64,000 nt of DNA from Pirellula sp. SH-Sr6A (GCF_001610875.1 NZ_CP011272.1:1035988-1099987); one strand, 5' to 3'. Numbered from the stretch's first letter, positions 1 to 7,058 are shown. Made by a program: numbers and translations. Notes: generated by a model from the sequence alone, not told the origin.

Positions 1-97
1 GCCGACGGCGCGGTCAAAATGATTTGAAAACAAGATTCGTCGGCGCGGTTAATCGGGTTGTTCGTCGTCCAAGCCCCAAAACAGACAAGAGACACAC

Positions 98-511
98 ATG
101 AACACTCCCCCTGTCATCAAGTTCGACGGCAAGAGCCTGATATTTGGCGCCCTGTTCGCTTCAGCATTCATTGTTGTTCTCGGTGCGGACAAATCGGACA
201 TCTCAAAAGTAGATGCGTTGCATCAACGGTTCCTAGTCTTGGAGTCGAATCCGGTTCGAGACGCCGCTAACGGCTATCAATCGCATTTGCTCAAAGTCTG
301 CCCCTTTTACGGCAAGATCGACCAAGAAAGCTTGAAATTCAGGCTCGTGAGTGAAACGCAAGAGATAAACATGATCGTGGTCGTGTCAGAGGGACACAAG
401 ATCGCGCGCGGCGACATAGTCGGCTTCGAGTCGTTGCAGCACCAGCGTCTCACTCCTGGATCAAACGTCGTAAGGCATTTGCCATCCGGTGGTCAGGAAC
501 TTGTCCCGTAA
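98..511 (+). CDS. Hypothetical protein with one N-terminal membrane segment
   Basis: A 137-residue protein. One hydrophobic stretch at about residues 12-29 suggests a membrane anchor or uncleaved signal; the remainder is soluble with several beta-type stretches and no motif that I recognise. The start ATG follows an AAGAG ribosome-binding-like stretch. It lies outside the prophage, upstream of an IS remnant, and could be host or accessory DNA. No function is proposed. Confidence 0.5.
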   Translation: MNTPPVIKFDGKSLIFGALFASAFIVVLGADKSDISKVDALHQRFLVLESNPVRDAANGYQSHLLKVCPFYGKIDQESLKFRLVSETQEINMIVVVSEGHKIARGDIVGFESLQHQRLTPGSNVVRHLPSGGQELVP

Positions 512-832
512 AGTGTGATTGATTGTGTTCGGAAGTACAACGAGAACCGACGAATCGGGTAAGGATGCCGGTTGCCGGGCACACAACACCATCTTCAAAT
601 CACCTATGTGCTTGTCCGCATACTGCGGCTAAGCGAAGCACTTTTGCAAGTCTTAACGTTGCATGTCTCCACACTTGAGACAATGGATTGATCCTGCTGG
701 CCTTCTGAAAAGCCTCCTTTGCTGAATGGAGACCGCGAGGTTCGAAGCGTGCTATTGACCGACAGGGGTGGATTCCCAGGATAGACTGGCTGGCTCACCA
801 AGTTACCGTGGAACCCCCAGAGTACCCTCGAC
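512..832. other. Intergenic stretch with no convincing gene
   Basis: About 320 bases between two small plus-strand genes. Short open frames on both strands have residue compositions unlike real proteins, and I see no RNA gene or clear promoter. Confidence 0.4.
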
Positions 833-1153
833 GTGTCCAAAGCCGAGATCTATCTCAAAGAACTCTCCGACCAGTTCAAGCGAACGCAAAAGGCCCTGCA
901 AGCATGGAGCCAGGCCGATACCCCCAACATTGCTTTCGACGGTGGAGTCGTGAAGGGAATCAGCGAATCTCTCCGTCTCGAGTGGCAGCGATTGATTGAC
1001 GCATCGGCTGACGATGGACGCGAGGTCGAAGACAAAGCCAAGCGCGTTGAGATGGCTCTCGACGACTTCGCACTGAAGTTTGCCCGGAGGATGCGAGCCG
1101 CAGCGGTTCAAGCCGATAGCCCTCGTGGAAGCTTCGCGATGCGCGAAGCATAG
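833..1153 (+). CDS. Hypothetical helical protein
   Basis: A 106-residue charged protein, probably all-helical, rich in Glu, Asp, Arg and Ala. It starts at GTG (VSKAEIYLKEL). An overlapping minus-strand frame has a much less protein-like composition, so the plus strand was chosen. No family is recognised. It ends just before the inverted repeat at 1155-1255. Confidence 0.45.
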   Translation: MSKAEIYLKELSDQFKRTQKALQAWSQADTPNIAFDGGVVKGISESLRLEWQRLIDASADDGREVEDKAKRVEMALDDFALKFARRMRAAAVQADSPRGSFAMREA

Positions 1154-1154
1154 G

Positions 1155-1255
1155 AGCAGAACACTAATCGTCACTAATCACCACTAATAAGGAAGAGCAA
1201 CAAGATGGTCGCGGCTTTTGATTAGTGCGAATGAGTGGAGATTAGTGTTCCTGCT
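1155..1255. repeat. Imperfect inverted repeat built from CACTAAT units
   Basis: The left arm (about 1155-1189) carries AACACTAATC followed by further CACTAAT copies. The right arm (about 1220-1255) is its imperfect reverse complement, and the loop is about 30 bases. The arms align over roughly 35 bases with a few mismatches and one single-base gap. Placed directly after a stop codon it could act as a transcription terminator or be a REP-like mobile palindrome. Confidence 0.55.
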
Positions 1256-1420
1256 TTCTCAAGACGCTGAACTTTACACTCTACCAATGGCCCTGTTTGT
1301 TCTCTGTACGCTTGACTCAATTCTGCGGTTTCCCTTGGATTGAGGTGCAATCGAGATGCTCCGCAAAAGTTGATCCAGGAGTTATGAAAGTCTAACGCCG
1401 TAAACGGCAGGAGGACTTTG

Positions 1421-1585
1421 ATGACGAGAAAGCGAAATCGGCATTCGTCCCATCAGATTATGAAGAAACTACGAGTCGCCGATGCAATGCTCGCTACGGG
1501 CCAGAATGTCGGCGACATACGGCAGGCCCTAGAGATCAGTGAACCGACCTTCTCGCTTTGGAGAACCCATGACGGTGGCATTCGG
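1421..1585 (+). pseudogene. Truncated IS3-family transposase OrfA
   Basis: The first 55 codons read as the helix-turn-helix start of an IS3-type OrfA: basic N-terminus, a KKLRVADAMLATGQ segment, then ALEISEPTFSLWR. A full OrfA would continue with a leucine-zipper region and be followed by OrfB with a DDE domain. Here the similarity stops near 1585 and the frame runs on into the tRNA. The rest of the element is absent, so this is a fossil insertion next to the tRNA-Pro gene. Confidence 0.6.
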
Positions 1586-1646
1586 TGCAATGCCGATAAG
1601 CTTCGATCTCGGTTTTATACTATCTACTTTCTCCCCACTACTCTCT

Positions 1647-1662
1647 ATTCGCCTAAGGCGAA
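1647..1662 (-). terminator. Short hairpin directly downstream of tRNA-Pro
   Basis: ATTCGCC and GGCGAAT flank a 3-base loop, beginning at the 3' end of the tRNA on the minus strand. The last base pair uses the discriminator position. No clear U-tract follows, so termination or processing is only suggested. Confidence 0.3.
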
Positions 1663-1736
1663 TCGGGGCGACAAGATTCGAACTTGCGACCTCTGCGTCC
1701 CGAACGCAGCGCTCTACCAGGCTGAGCCACGCCCCG
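1663..1736 (-). tRNA. tRNA-Pro (anticodon CGG)
   Basis: The minus strand folds as a 74-nt tRNA. The 7-bp acceptor stem is CGGGGCG/CGCCCCG with the C1-G72 pair typical of bacterial tRNA-Pro and discriminator A73. The D-arm contains GCTC/GAGC and a GG pair in the loop. The anticodon stem CTGCG/CGCAG holds loop TTCGGGA, giving anticodon CGG. The T-arm is GCAAG-TTCGAAT-CTTGT with one G-T pair. CCA is not encoded. Bases 1696-1736 (5' half to the anticodon arm) belong to the att repeat, so the 5' half and its upstream DNA now come from the prophage. Confidence 0.93.
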
Positions 1737-1739
1737 TGT
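1696..1739. repeat. attL: attL, 44-bp core repeat
   Basis: Identical over 44 bases to 49624-49667. It covers tRNA-Pro nucleotides 1-41 plus three bases upstream. The flanking bases differ on both sides (G versus C before, C versus A after), which fixes the limits of the repeat. The crossover point cannot be placed more precisely within the identity. Confidence 0.93.
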
Positions 1740-1788
1740 CCTGTAATTCTTCGGGTTTTCTCGCATCTGCACAAGACCACTCCACGCA

Positions 1789-1810
1789 GGTGGCACCAAA
1801 AACGGCACCA
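1789..1810 (+). promoter_or_regulatory. Probable integrase arm-type sites, left
   Basis: Two GGCACCA copies 12 bases apart (start to start) in GGTGGCACC-AAAAA-CGGCACCA. The same block, one base shorter, lies inside the right end at 49522-49542. Arm-type sites of this kind are bound by the N-terminal domain of tyrosine integrases; that role is inferred from the paired location. Confidence 0.6.
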
Positions 1811-1893
1811 AATCTATTTTCCGAGTGACCGAACGTGTCACGGATCGCAATACATTCTGAGGGAAATCCCCCGATCCCCCTGGAGTGTGCAAC

Positions 1894-2910
1894 ATGCGGA
1901 AGCCCTTTTTCCGAAAGGCTAGAAATTGCTGGTTCGTAAAAGACGACTTGGGCCGGTTCATTCGGCTGGATCCCGATGAGACCAAAGCCCACACGCTTTG
2001 GCTGAGAATGGTCGAGGCTGCGGCCTACAAAGAACCCAACGCGACCTTCTACGCTTGCGCCCAAGCGTGGCTGAGGGAATACGAGGCAGAAGCCTCACCC
2101 GATGCGTTCAAGCTCGCGGTAGCGACGCTGAAGGACTTTTGCGAGTATTTACCGGACTCCTTCCGCGCTGTCGATGTGGACCCAATCTCCTTGCATGGGT
2201 GGGCCAAGGGGAAAAGGTGGTCGATGTCGACCAGGCGCGACCGGCTTCGAACGGTCAAGCGGGTCATGAAGTGGGCTTTCACCCGCGGATGGATCCCGAA
2301 AGACTTGGTTTCCGATATGAAGCTTCGAAGCTCCCCCCCCAGAATTCACTTGGTCACTCAGGAACAGTTCGCCGCGGTCATCGCGGATTGCAAGCGATGG
2401 AAGCGAGCGAGGCCCTACATACCCCTGATGATTGCCCTCTACCACCTCGGTTCACGCCCCCAGGCCGTTCGGATCGTCAAGGCATCGGACGTTTCTGCCT
2501 GCGGTCGATTTTGGATCTTGAAGCGACACAAGACGGCAGAGAAGACCAATCGGCCGCAACAGATCGCCCTGAGTCCGTGCTTGCAGACTCTCACACGGAT
2601 CCTGATGGCTCGGCGCTCGAGTTTTCTATTCGTGAACGCCAACGGGGATCCCTGGAGCAAAAACGCAGTCGGGCTTCGGATGCGGAAGATTCGCAAGCGC
2701 CTGGGGATTCCAAATTTGATGCCATACAACCTGCGCCACACTTTCGCCACCGATGCGTTACTAGCCGGGCAGGATATTGCGACGGTGGCCGCTCTGATGG
2801 GCCACACGTCAACGGAAATGGTTTCCAGGTATTATGGGCACCTCGACCAGCACAAAGGGCACTTGGCCGACAACGCCGCAAAGATCGCCGCGGCCAGGTC
2901 TCAGAAGTAG
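1894..2910 (+). CDS. int: Phage tyrosine integrase
   Basis: A site-specific recombinase that integrates the phage at tRNA-Pro. The ATG at 1894 has GGAG 8 bases upstream; a GTG at 1885 is possible. The protein has ~338 residues. The N-terminal ~130 residues form an SAM-like core-binding region. The catalytic domain shows the first Arg in YHLGSRPQAVRI, a Lys in LKRHKTAEK, box II NLRHTFATDAL (Tyr replaces His in HxxR, a common variant), then LMGHTSTEMVSRYYGHL with the nucleophilic Tyr. It is the first gene inside attL and points away from it. Its last 10 bases overlap the convergent excisionase-like gene. Confidence 0.93.
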   Translation: MRKPFFRKARNCWFVKDDLGRFIRLDPDETKAHTLWLRMVEAAAYKEPNATFYACAQAWLREYEAEASPDAFKLAVATLKDFCEYLPDSFRAVDVDPISLHGWAKGKRWSMSTRRDRLRTVKRVMKWAFTRGWIPKDLVSDMKLRSSPPRIHLVTQEQFAAVIADCKRWKRARPYIPLMIALYHLGSRPQAVRIVKASDVSACGRFWILKRHKTAEKTNRPQQIALSPCLQTLTRILMARRSSFLFVNANGDPWSKNAVGLRMRKIRKRLGIPNLMPYNLRHTFATDALLAGQDIATVAALMGHTSTEMVSRYYGHLDQHKGHLADNAAKIAAARSQK

Positions 2911-3149
2911 GTTTTGACGACGCTGGATTTATTGGGCTTCTTCATGCCCTGGGCTGGCTCCGTTGTCGATGTGAATTCGCGTATGGCCTCTTTGGTGATC
3001 CGCCAATACTTCGACTGTTTCGCGCCAGCGTTCACCCCCCGGAGTCGACCAGATCGCAGGAGCGCGCGGACAGCATCATGAGAAATTTGCAGGTATTCGG
3101 CTACTTGCTTTGGGGTCAGAACGTCGGGGAGGTCGTCGAGTCGTGTCAC
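2901..3149 (-). CDS. Excisionase-like HTH protein
   Basis: A small MerR/HTH_17-type DNA-binding protein: LTPKQVAEYLQIS then AVRALLRSGRLRGV and a KYWRITKEAIREF wing. I place the start at GTG 3149, giving 82 residues, because AAGGAG sits 8 bases upstream and the GTG overlaps the methyltransferase stop by 4 bases (GTGA); an ATG at 3176 lacks such a site. This fold is used by phage recombination directionality factors. Its place beside the integrase supports excisionase, but a repressor role is possible. Confidence 0.7.
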   Translation of the reverse strand: MTRLDDLPDVLTPKQVAEYLQISHDAVRALLRSGRLRGVNAGAKQSKYWRITKEAIREFTSTTEPAQGMKKPNKSSVVKTYF

Positions 3150-3979
3150 GATCGTGGCTCCTTGTTGATGATCCACAACTCATCCTTCACCGAGTTGGAC
3201 TGGGTCCGACTCGATGCCTGGATGATGTGCCAGTCTTTGTAGAGATCGCGGATCATTGGATCATCACCATAGCGCACGACTACCGTCGAATCCAACAGTT
3301 GAGCGAGTAGCGATTGCAGGTCAATGTGGTCGTTGTGCGTGAAGTTGTGCAGGTAGTTTCTACCAGCCCCCGTCCAGGGTGGATCGCAATAGACCCCAGT
3401 CTTCCGATCGTCTTTCACCTTGCTGAGGCAGTCTCGGAAATCCTCATCCGTCCATTCGCATCGGCGAAAGTGTTTCGCCCAGTCGTTCAAGTCTCGGGCG
3501 GCCGCCGCGATCCTGGTCGCGTTCGATCCACCGTTTGCCGTCCTTCGGACTGATGGCATACCTCCGAGATGCTTGGTTCCACCTTTGCCCTTCCGGCCGA
3601 TCCAGCATAGCGCCCAGTAAGCCCAGGCTGATTCGATGATCGATAGGCTTTCCAGGGCCCTGGATTCGCTCCAGTCCTCCAGGATGGATGCAGCTCGCTC
3701 CATTTCGTCGGGATGGCTCAGAGTGAGCTGGCAACGCTGACGAAGTTGCTCCGAAACGTCGTCGCCATAGACTCCACCGAGTGCACGGTAGAAATTGATT
3801 GCCAGTCCGTTGCGATCGTTGCAGATTAGCGAGCGAGCCCGTAGGTGGGGCAAAATAGAGGCTCCGCCTACGAAAGGGATGGTGATGTGTGAACAGTCGC
3901 CAAGAAGTGCCGCTAGTGAGGCGGCGACCTCGGAATCAGATCCGAAGTAGGACAAGCATGATTTCGTAGACAGAGCCAT
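3146..3979 (-). CDS. D12-class DNA adenine methyltransferase (Dam-like)
   Basis: An N6-adenine methyltransferase of about 277 residues. Motif I is PFVGGASILPH (the AdoMet loop) at about residues 38-48, and the catalytic motif IV is YCDPPW near residue 200; D12 enzymes usually have DPPY, and Trp is a tolerated variant. The start is the ATG at 3979 with GAGG just upstream, rather than the longer frame to 4006. No restriction nuclease gene is adjacent, so it is probably a solitary enzyme for self-protection or for control of phage functions. It is translationally coupled to the excisionase-like gene. Confidence 0.85.
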   Translation of the reverse strand: MALSTKSCLSYFGSDSEVAASLAALLGDCSHITIPFVGGASILPHLRARSLICNDRNGLAINFYRALGGVYGDDVSEQLRQRCQLTLSHPDEMERAASILEDWSESRALESLSIIESAWAYWALCWIGRKGKGGTKHLGGMPSVRRTANGGSNATRIAAAARDLNDWAKHFRRCEWTDEDFRDCLSKVKDDRKTGVYCDPPWTGAGRNYLHNFTHNDHIDLQSLLAQLLDSTVVVRYGDDPMIRDLYKDWHIIQASSRTQSNSVKDELWIINKEPRS

Positions 3980-4158
3980 ATTGCACCTCAACCAGTTAGG
4001 TGGCAAGGGTGGTTGAGTGCTCCAAATACGATAGGTGGTTTCTTGAAATAGTCAATAATCGATTGTGACCAACCTTGTCACTGAATGCCTGCAAACTGGT
4101 CCCCATAGGAAAAGTCCACAGGATGTTTTGCCTAATCATCATCGAAAGGTCACGCAGC

Positions 4159-4476
4159 ATGTTCGAAGTTACGGCCACACACAGCGACGGGCGCCAACGA
4201 AAGAAGATCGTGTTCACCATGGATCGCGCTCGCCACCTCGCCCACCAAGCCTTAGAAAAGCAATGGAAGGTGCAAATTACTCAGCTATACGCGGACGTGT
4301 GGATCGTGGACCACAGAACGGGCCATATCATGCTCTTTCGATCGCGGGTCTCGCACGCGGAGGCCTGCAAACGGACCCGGCACTACATGCGGATTGATCA
4401 GGATCGGGGATGTGTGATGTGGCCCCACGGAAAGCCGATCCCAAAGGGTTGGAGAGTGGTCAAAGTCGATTCCTAG
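4159..4476 (+). CDS. Hypothetical protein
   Basis: About 105 residues from ATG 4159 (MFEVTATHSDG), preceded at a distance of about 10 bases by GAAAGG. It is basic, with a Trp/Tyr-rich end (MWPHGKPIPKGWRVV) and no recognised domain. It stands alone on the plus strand between leftward genes, so it may be a lysogenic accessory gene. An upstream ATG at 4075 is in frame but has no better site. Confidence 0.45.
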   Translation: MFEVTATHSDGRQRKKIVFTMDRARHLAHQALEKQWKVQITQLYADVWIVDHRTGHIMLFRSRVSHAEACKRTRHYMRIDQDRGCVMWPHGKPIPKGWRVVKVDS

Positions 4477-4483
4477 AAACGCC

Positions 4484-5140
4484 CTAGAGAACAACTCTTT
4501 TCCTACTGGTCTTTTTGGGTAGATTCGCAAGTGTAATGATGCCACACACGAGTGATATAGTATTAAAAAGACCGCAGACAATTCCGCAAACACCAAGGGT
4601 TGTCGCAGACGATCGAAACTTAGCTCGGGTCATGTCATCTCGTCCCGAGTAGAACATAAACTCAAAGATTGCGAGAACAACCAGGGCGATACTTATAGGT
4701 ATCGTGATGATAAAAACCATCCAAAAGATGGCCAAGATAATGTTGGATACACCGGAAATTAAGATTGTCACAGAAGATGCTGTTGAAAAACTATCTCCTT
4801 TGGATGTCGAAGTTTCTTGAGCCCTACTCGCGTTCACCTCGGCATTCGCTCTGGTCGATTGCAGGATCAGTTCCCTCAGTTTTGCAATTCTCCCAACGGC
4901 AATCCACTGGTTTTTTGTTATGCGGGGGTGGAGAACCATCGATGTTAGATCGATTCTGCCCTGTGTTGCATAGTTCTCCAGCTCGTTCTGAGTATATGGG
5001 CCGTATGTGTCTCCATGAACCCTCTGGACCATCCATGATCTATCTTCGATTGTTTGCTTAGGTGGGATCGAGCCAGGGGAGCCCGAATAGGCTTCGAGTT
5101 TGCGCTGGTCGATCAATGGCTTTCTAGGCGTGTTGCTCAT
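4484..5140 (-). CDS. GYF_2-domain membrane protein
   Basis: A 218-residue protein. Residues ~36-90 match a GYF_2 domain: WMVQRVHGDTYGPYTQNEL, then a TSMVLHP strand and a QWIAVGRI end. A Ser/Thr-rich linker follows, then two or three hydrophobic segments at ~125-165 and ~185-210. GYF_2 domains fused to membrane segments are frequent in planctomycetes and may bind proline-rich partners. It overlaps the next leftward gene by 4 bases (5137-5140), so it is expressed from the leftward promoter and may be made in the lysogen. A phage-exclusion or envelope role is only a guess. Confidence 0.6.
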   Translation of the reverse strand: MSNTPRKPLIDQRKLEAYSGSPGSIPPKQTIEDRSWMVQRVHGDTYGPYTQNELENYATQGRIDLTSMVLHPRITKNQWIAVGRIAKLRELILQSTRANAEVNASRAQETSTSKGDSFSTASSVTILISGVSNIILAIFWMVFIITIPISIALVVLAIFEFMFYSGRDDMTRAKFRSSATTLGVCGIVCGLFNTISLVCGIITLANLPKKTSRKRVVL

Positions 5141-5550
5141 TTCTTTGGGCTCTTTTTGTTGGGTTTCGTCATAGCGTCAATTTTGGCTTTCATCTCGGCG
5201 GCGTCTCGGCTCATCATTTCCGACTCCAGCCTTTTGGCGAGCTGGGCGGCTTTGTCGTCACCCTTGCGTCCAGAAATCGCAGGCGGGCCAATCAATCCGC
5301 TGTCTTCATGGAACTGCATCGAATACTGCGATCTTTCAACCTTTTTGTAGCAACGTTGATGAATGCCTCGAATCGTTCTGATTCCTGTCCCGTCGTCTAA
5401 TGGCTGGTCGCAGTAAAGGCACAATCCAGCCTTCGCGTATGCTTCAACGTCCTTGAGCTTCTTTACCGGCGCAGCATCAAGCGACTTCTGTATTTGTTCC
5501 AGCTCCGCGACGATCGTCGCGAGCCTCTTTGCGATTTCTTTTGCGTCCAT
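5137..5550 (-). CDS. Zinc-finger protein, leftward gene of the divergent pair
   Basis: About 137 residues from ATG 5550 (GGAAA 8 bases upstream; GTG 5556 is an alternative). The N-terminal third is helical (KRLATIVAELEQIQKSLD). The middle has a Cys/His cluster, GLCLYCDQPLDDG ... RGIHQRCYKK, a CxxC...HxxC zinc-binding pattern. The C-terminus is Lys-rich. The rightward neighbour at 5729 has the same cluster, so the two are paralogues on either side of a divergent promoter region. It occupies the position of a lysogeny repressor, which is inference from context. Confidence 0.55.
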   Translation of the reverse strand: MDAKEIAKRLATIVAELEQIQKSLDAAPVKKLKDVEAYAKAGLCLYCDQPLDDGTGIRTIRGIHQRCYKKVERSQYSMQFHEDSGLIGPPAISGRKGDDKAAQLAKRLESEMMSRDAAEMKAKIDAMTKPNKKSPKK

Positions 5551-5570
5551 GTCCACAGTTTCCGCAAATA

Positions 5571-5599
5571 TTTTTAGAAACGCAACCCTTTGCCGTCAA
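5571..5599 (-). promoter_or_regulatory. Leftward sigma70-type promoter
   Basis: On the minus strand TTGACG (5594-5599), a 17-base spacer, then TAAAAA (5571-5576). It faces the zinc-finger and GYF_2 genes. Confidence 0.6.
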
Positions 5600-5620
5600 A
5601 AGACTTACGTATTTCCTGCA

Positions 5621-5656
5621 CGGAATCGTTCGCGGAATCGTTCCCGAAATCGTGGA
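5621..5656. repeat. Three 12-bp tandem operator-like repeats
   Basis: CGGAATCGTTCG, CGGAATCGTTCC and CGAAATCGTGGA follow head to tail at 5621, 5633 and 5645. The first two contain the dyad GAA-TCG-TTC. The third overlaps the -35 box of the rightward promoter and the array lies just upstream of the leftward promoter, as operators of a phage switch do. Confidence 0.6.
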
Positions 5657-5681
5657 CAAGTGCCGATTTGGTTTGTATTCT
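5653..5681 (+). promoter_or_regulatory. Rightward sigma70-type promoter
   Basis: TGGACA (5653-5658), a 17-base spacer, TATTCT (5676-5681). It drives the rightward zinc-finger gene and probably the early operon. Its -35 box is inside the third operator-like repeat, so a protein bound there would block it. Confidence 0.6.
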
Positions 5682-5728
5682 TGGTCATGTGGTTCATGGA
5701 TGAGTTCAGTTTCTAACGAGGGGCATCC

Positions 5729-6025
5729 ATGAGAATTCAAACGTTTGTAATGGGATTTGTGGACATGAAGAGGGCAGCGATACAGCGGGTTGCGAAGTGC
5801 CAGGCGGAGGGCCTTTGTCTCTCTTGCCTGGAGCCGCTCGACCCAGGAAAGACGGTCGTTCGCGGTTGTCACATGCGATGTGCAAAGGCGACCTATCGCA
5901 TGATTGCCGACGGGCGGCTTACGGATGAGCAACAAGTTCAGGCTGGCGAGTGGTTGCCAGCAAGCAAGGGCGGCAGGAAGCCAACCCTAGCAGTTTCGAA
6001 AAAGGCGAGTGCGCTCGCAACGTAG
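5729..6025 (+). CDS. Zinc-finger protein, rightward gene of the divergent pair
   Basis: A 98-residue protein whose start ATG has GAGG about 8 bases upstream. It has the Cys/His cluster GLCLSCLEPLDPGKTVVRG then HMRCAKATYRMI, matching the CxxC...HxxC cluster of the leftward gene. The C-terminus is basic. It is the first gene of the rightward region, the position of Cro or an early activator. A tRNA-like element follows it. Confidence 0.55.
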   Translation: MRIQTFVMGFVDMKRAAIQRVAKCQAEGLCLSCLEPLDPGKTVVRGCHMRCAKATYRMIADGRLTDEQQVQAGEWLPASKGGRKPTLAVSKKASALAT

Positions 6026-6081
6026 TCACCGTTCGCGGTGGCCCCTGGTCGGGTTTCGGGAGTGACCGACTAGGGGCGCAA

Positions 6082-6149
6082 GGTGGGGTAGCTCAATGGA
6101 AGAGCATCGGGGAAACCCGAGACAGGTGGTTCGATTCCGCCACCCACCT
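6082..6149 (+). ncRNA. tRNA-like element with a 4-base loop in place of the anticodon loop
   Basis: The acceptor GGTGGGG/ACCCACC has one mismatch at 7:66, then T8, A9, D-arm GCTC-AATGGAA-GAGC, and T-arm GGTGG-TTCGATT-CCGCC with conserved T54, T55, C56 and A58; the discriminator is U. The anticodon arm, however, is TCGGG-GAAA-CCCGA: a perfect 5-bp stem capped by a GNRA-type tetraloop, about three bases short of a real loop. It could not decode a codon. It lies between two early phage genes. It may serve as an RNA-processing signal or decoy, or be a decayed tRNA-Gly. Confidence 0.6.
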
Positions 6150-6242
6150 CTCCCTGTGGCAAGGGTGGTTTTTAGGTGCAGTATTCTTGGAACGGTTCTG
6201 AGTTGCTGCGCCTTTAGGAATTGAGTTGAAGGGATGTGCGTG

Positions 6243-6434
6243 ATGTTGGTTCTATCGAGGCACAAGGACGAGAGGGTGGTGATCGGGGATGGTCTCATCG
6301 AAGTCGTGGTTGTCGAGATTCGCGGCGATAAGGTTCGCCTTGGATTCAATGCTCCTAAGGATATTTCTGTCCATCGAAAAGAGGTCCAAGACTCCATCGA
6401 TCGAGAAGGCAAAAGGAGCACGAACGATGACTGA
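6243..6434 (+). CDS. csrA: CsrA/RsmA-type RNA-binding regulator
   Basis: A 63-residue CsrA homologue with the canonical start MLVLSR, the strands GLIEVVVVEIRGDKVRLGF, then NAPKDISVHRKEVQDSI. CsrA dimers bind GGA motifs in mRNA leaders and block or promote translation. I chose ATG 6243 because CsrA proteins begin MLVL and an AAGGG lies at a suitable distance; the ATG at 6234 would add three residues. It overlaps the next gene by 8 bases. A CsrA in a phage early operon could redirect host or phage translation. Confidence 0.9.
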   Translation: MLVLSRHKDERVVIGDGLIEVVVVEIRGDKVRLGFNAPKDISVHRKEVQDSIDREGKRSTNDD

Positions 6435-6768
6435 TGATGATGAAGATTACATCTATGTTTCGATTCGCATCGTCCGCGAGTTCGGAAAGGCTCCACTTGA
6501 ATCGGACTGGTACGCAGACGATCAATGCGATGCCGCAACGATCGGTTATTTCCGCGAGGTGATTACCGATGTCCGAAAGGTAAGGCGACTTTCTTATCCG
6601 AAGGCAAAGCATGTCGAGCTGATCCATCGTGAAGCCGCGGATCTATGCGAGAGGCTTTACCCAGGCAACACCCGTTGCGATGTGCGCCTAGCTGATCGAT
6701 CCGCCTTTGATCGTTACCAACATCAACTGGCATCCTTTGAACAAGAAATGAACGAGGTGTTGAGGTGA
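6427..6768 (+). CDS. Hypothetical early protein
   Basis: A 113-residue acidic protein starting within the csrA end (MTDDDEDYIYVSIRIV). It has beta then helical stretches and no recognised motif. Overlaps on both sides place it in the early operon. Confidence 0.55.
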   Translation: MTDDDEDYIYVSIRIVREFGKAPLESDWYADDQCDAATIGYFREVITDVRKVRRLSYPKAKHVELIHREAADLCERLYPGNTRCDVRLADRSAFDRYQHQLASFEQEMNEVLR

Positions 6769-7058
6769 TTACTTTGGCAAGATTCAATCAAAAGAAGCTC
6801 GATATTGTGAAGTCTCTTCTCGCTGATGGCGTAGACGATGCCACGATTCGAGCGGCTGGGTATAGCAAAAGTTATATCGCTGAGGCTGTTCGTCAGAACA
6901 AGCCAGCGAAGTGCTTCCATAATGCGAGCGAACCCAAAAAGCGATGCAAGTGCGGTGCTTTGGTCTATGAGAGCACAGTGGATTTTCGAGGGTATTGCTA
7001 CGCCTGCAATATGCGACTCTCTGCCAACATCCAGAGAGATTGGAGGAGGCAAGTATGA
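6765..7058 (+). CDS. Hypothetical protein with HTH-like start and zinc-ribbon-like end
   Basis: 97 residues from GTG 6765, overlapping the previous stop by 4 bases. The first half resembles a helix-turn-helix (KKLDIVKSLLADGVDDATI, AAGYSKSYIAEAVRQ). The second half has four Cys in CKCGALVY ... GYCYACNMR, compatible with zinc binding. A small regulator or single-strand-binding accessory is possible. Confidence 0.5.
   Translation: MITLARFNQKKLDIVKSLLADGVDDATIRAAGYSKSYIAEAVRQNKPAKCFHNASEPKKRCKCGALVYESTVDFRGYCYACNMRLSANIQRDWRRQV

Noticed and set aside
1998-3242. 414-codon plus-strand frame overlapping the integrase
   Set aside because: It is out of frame with a clear integrase and shows no conserved motif.
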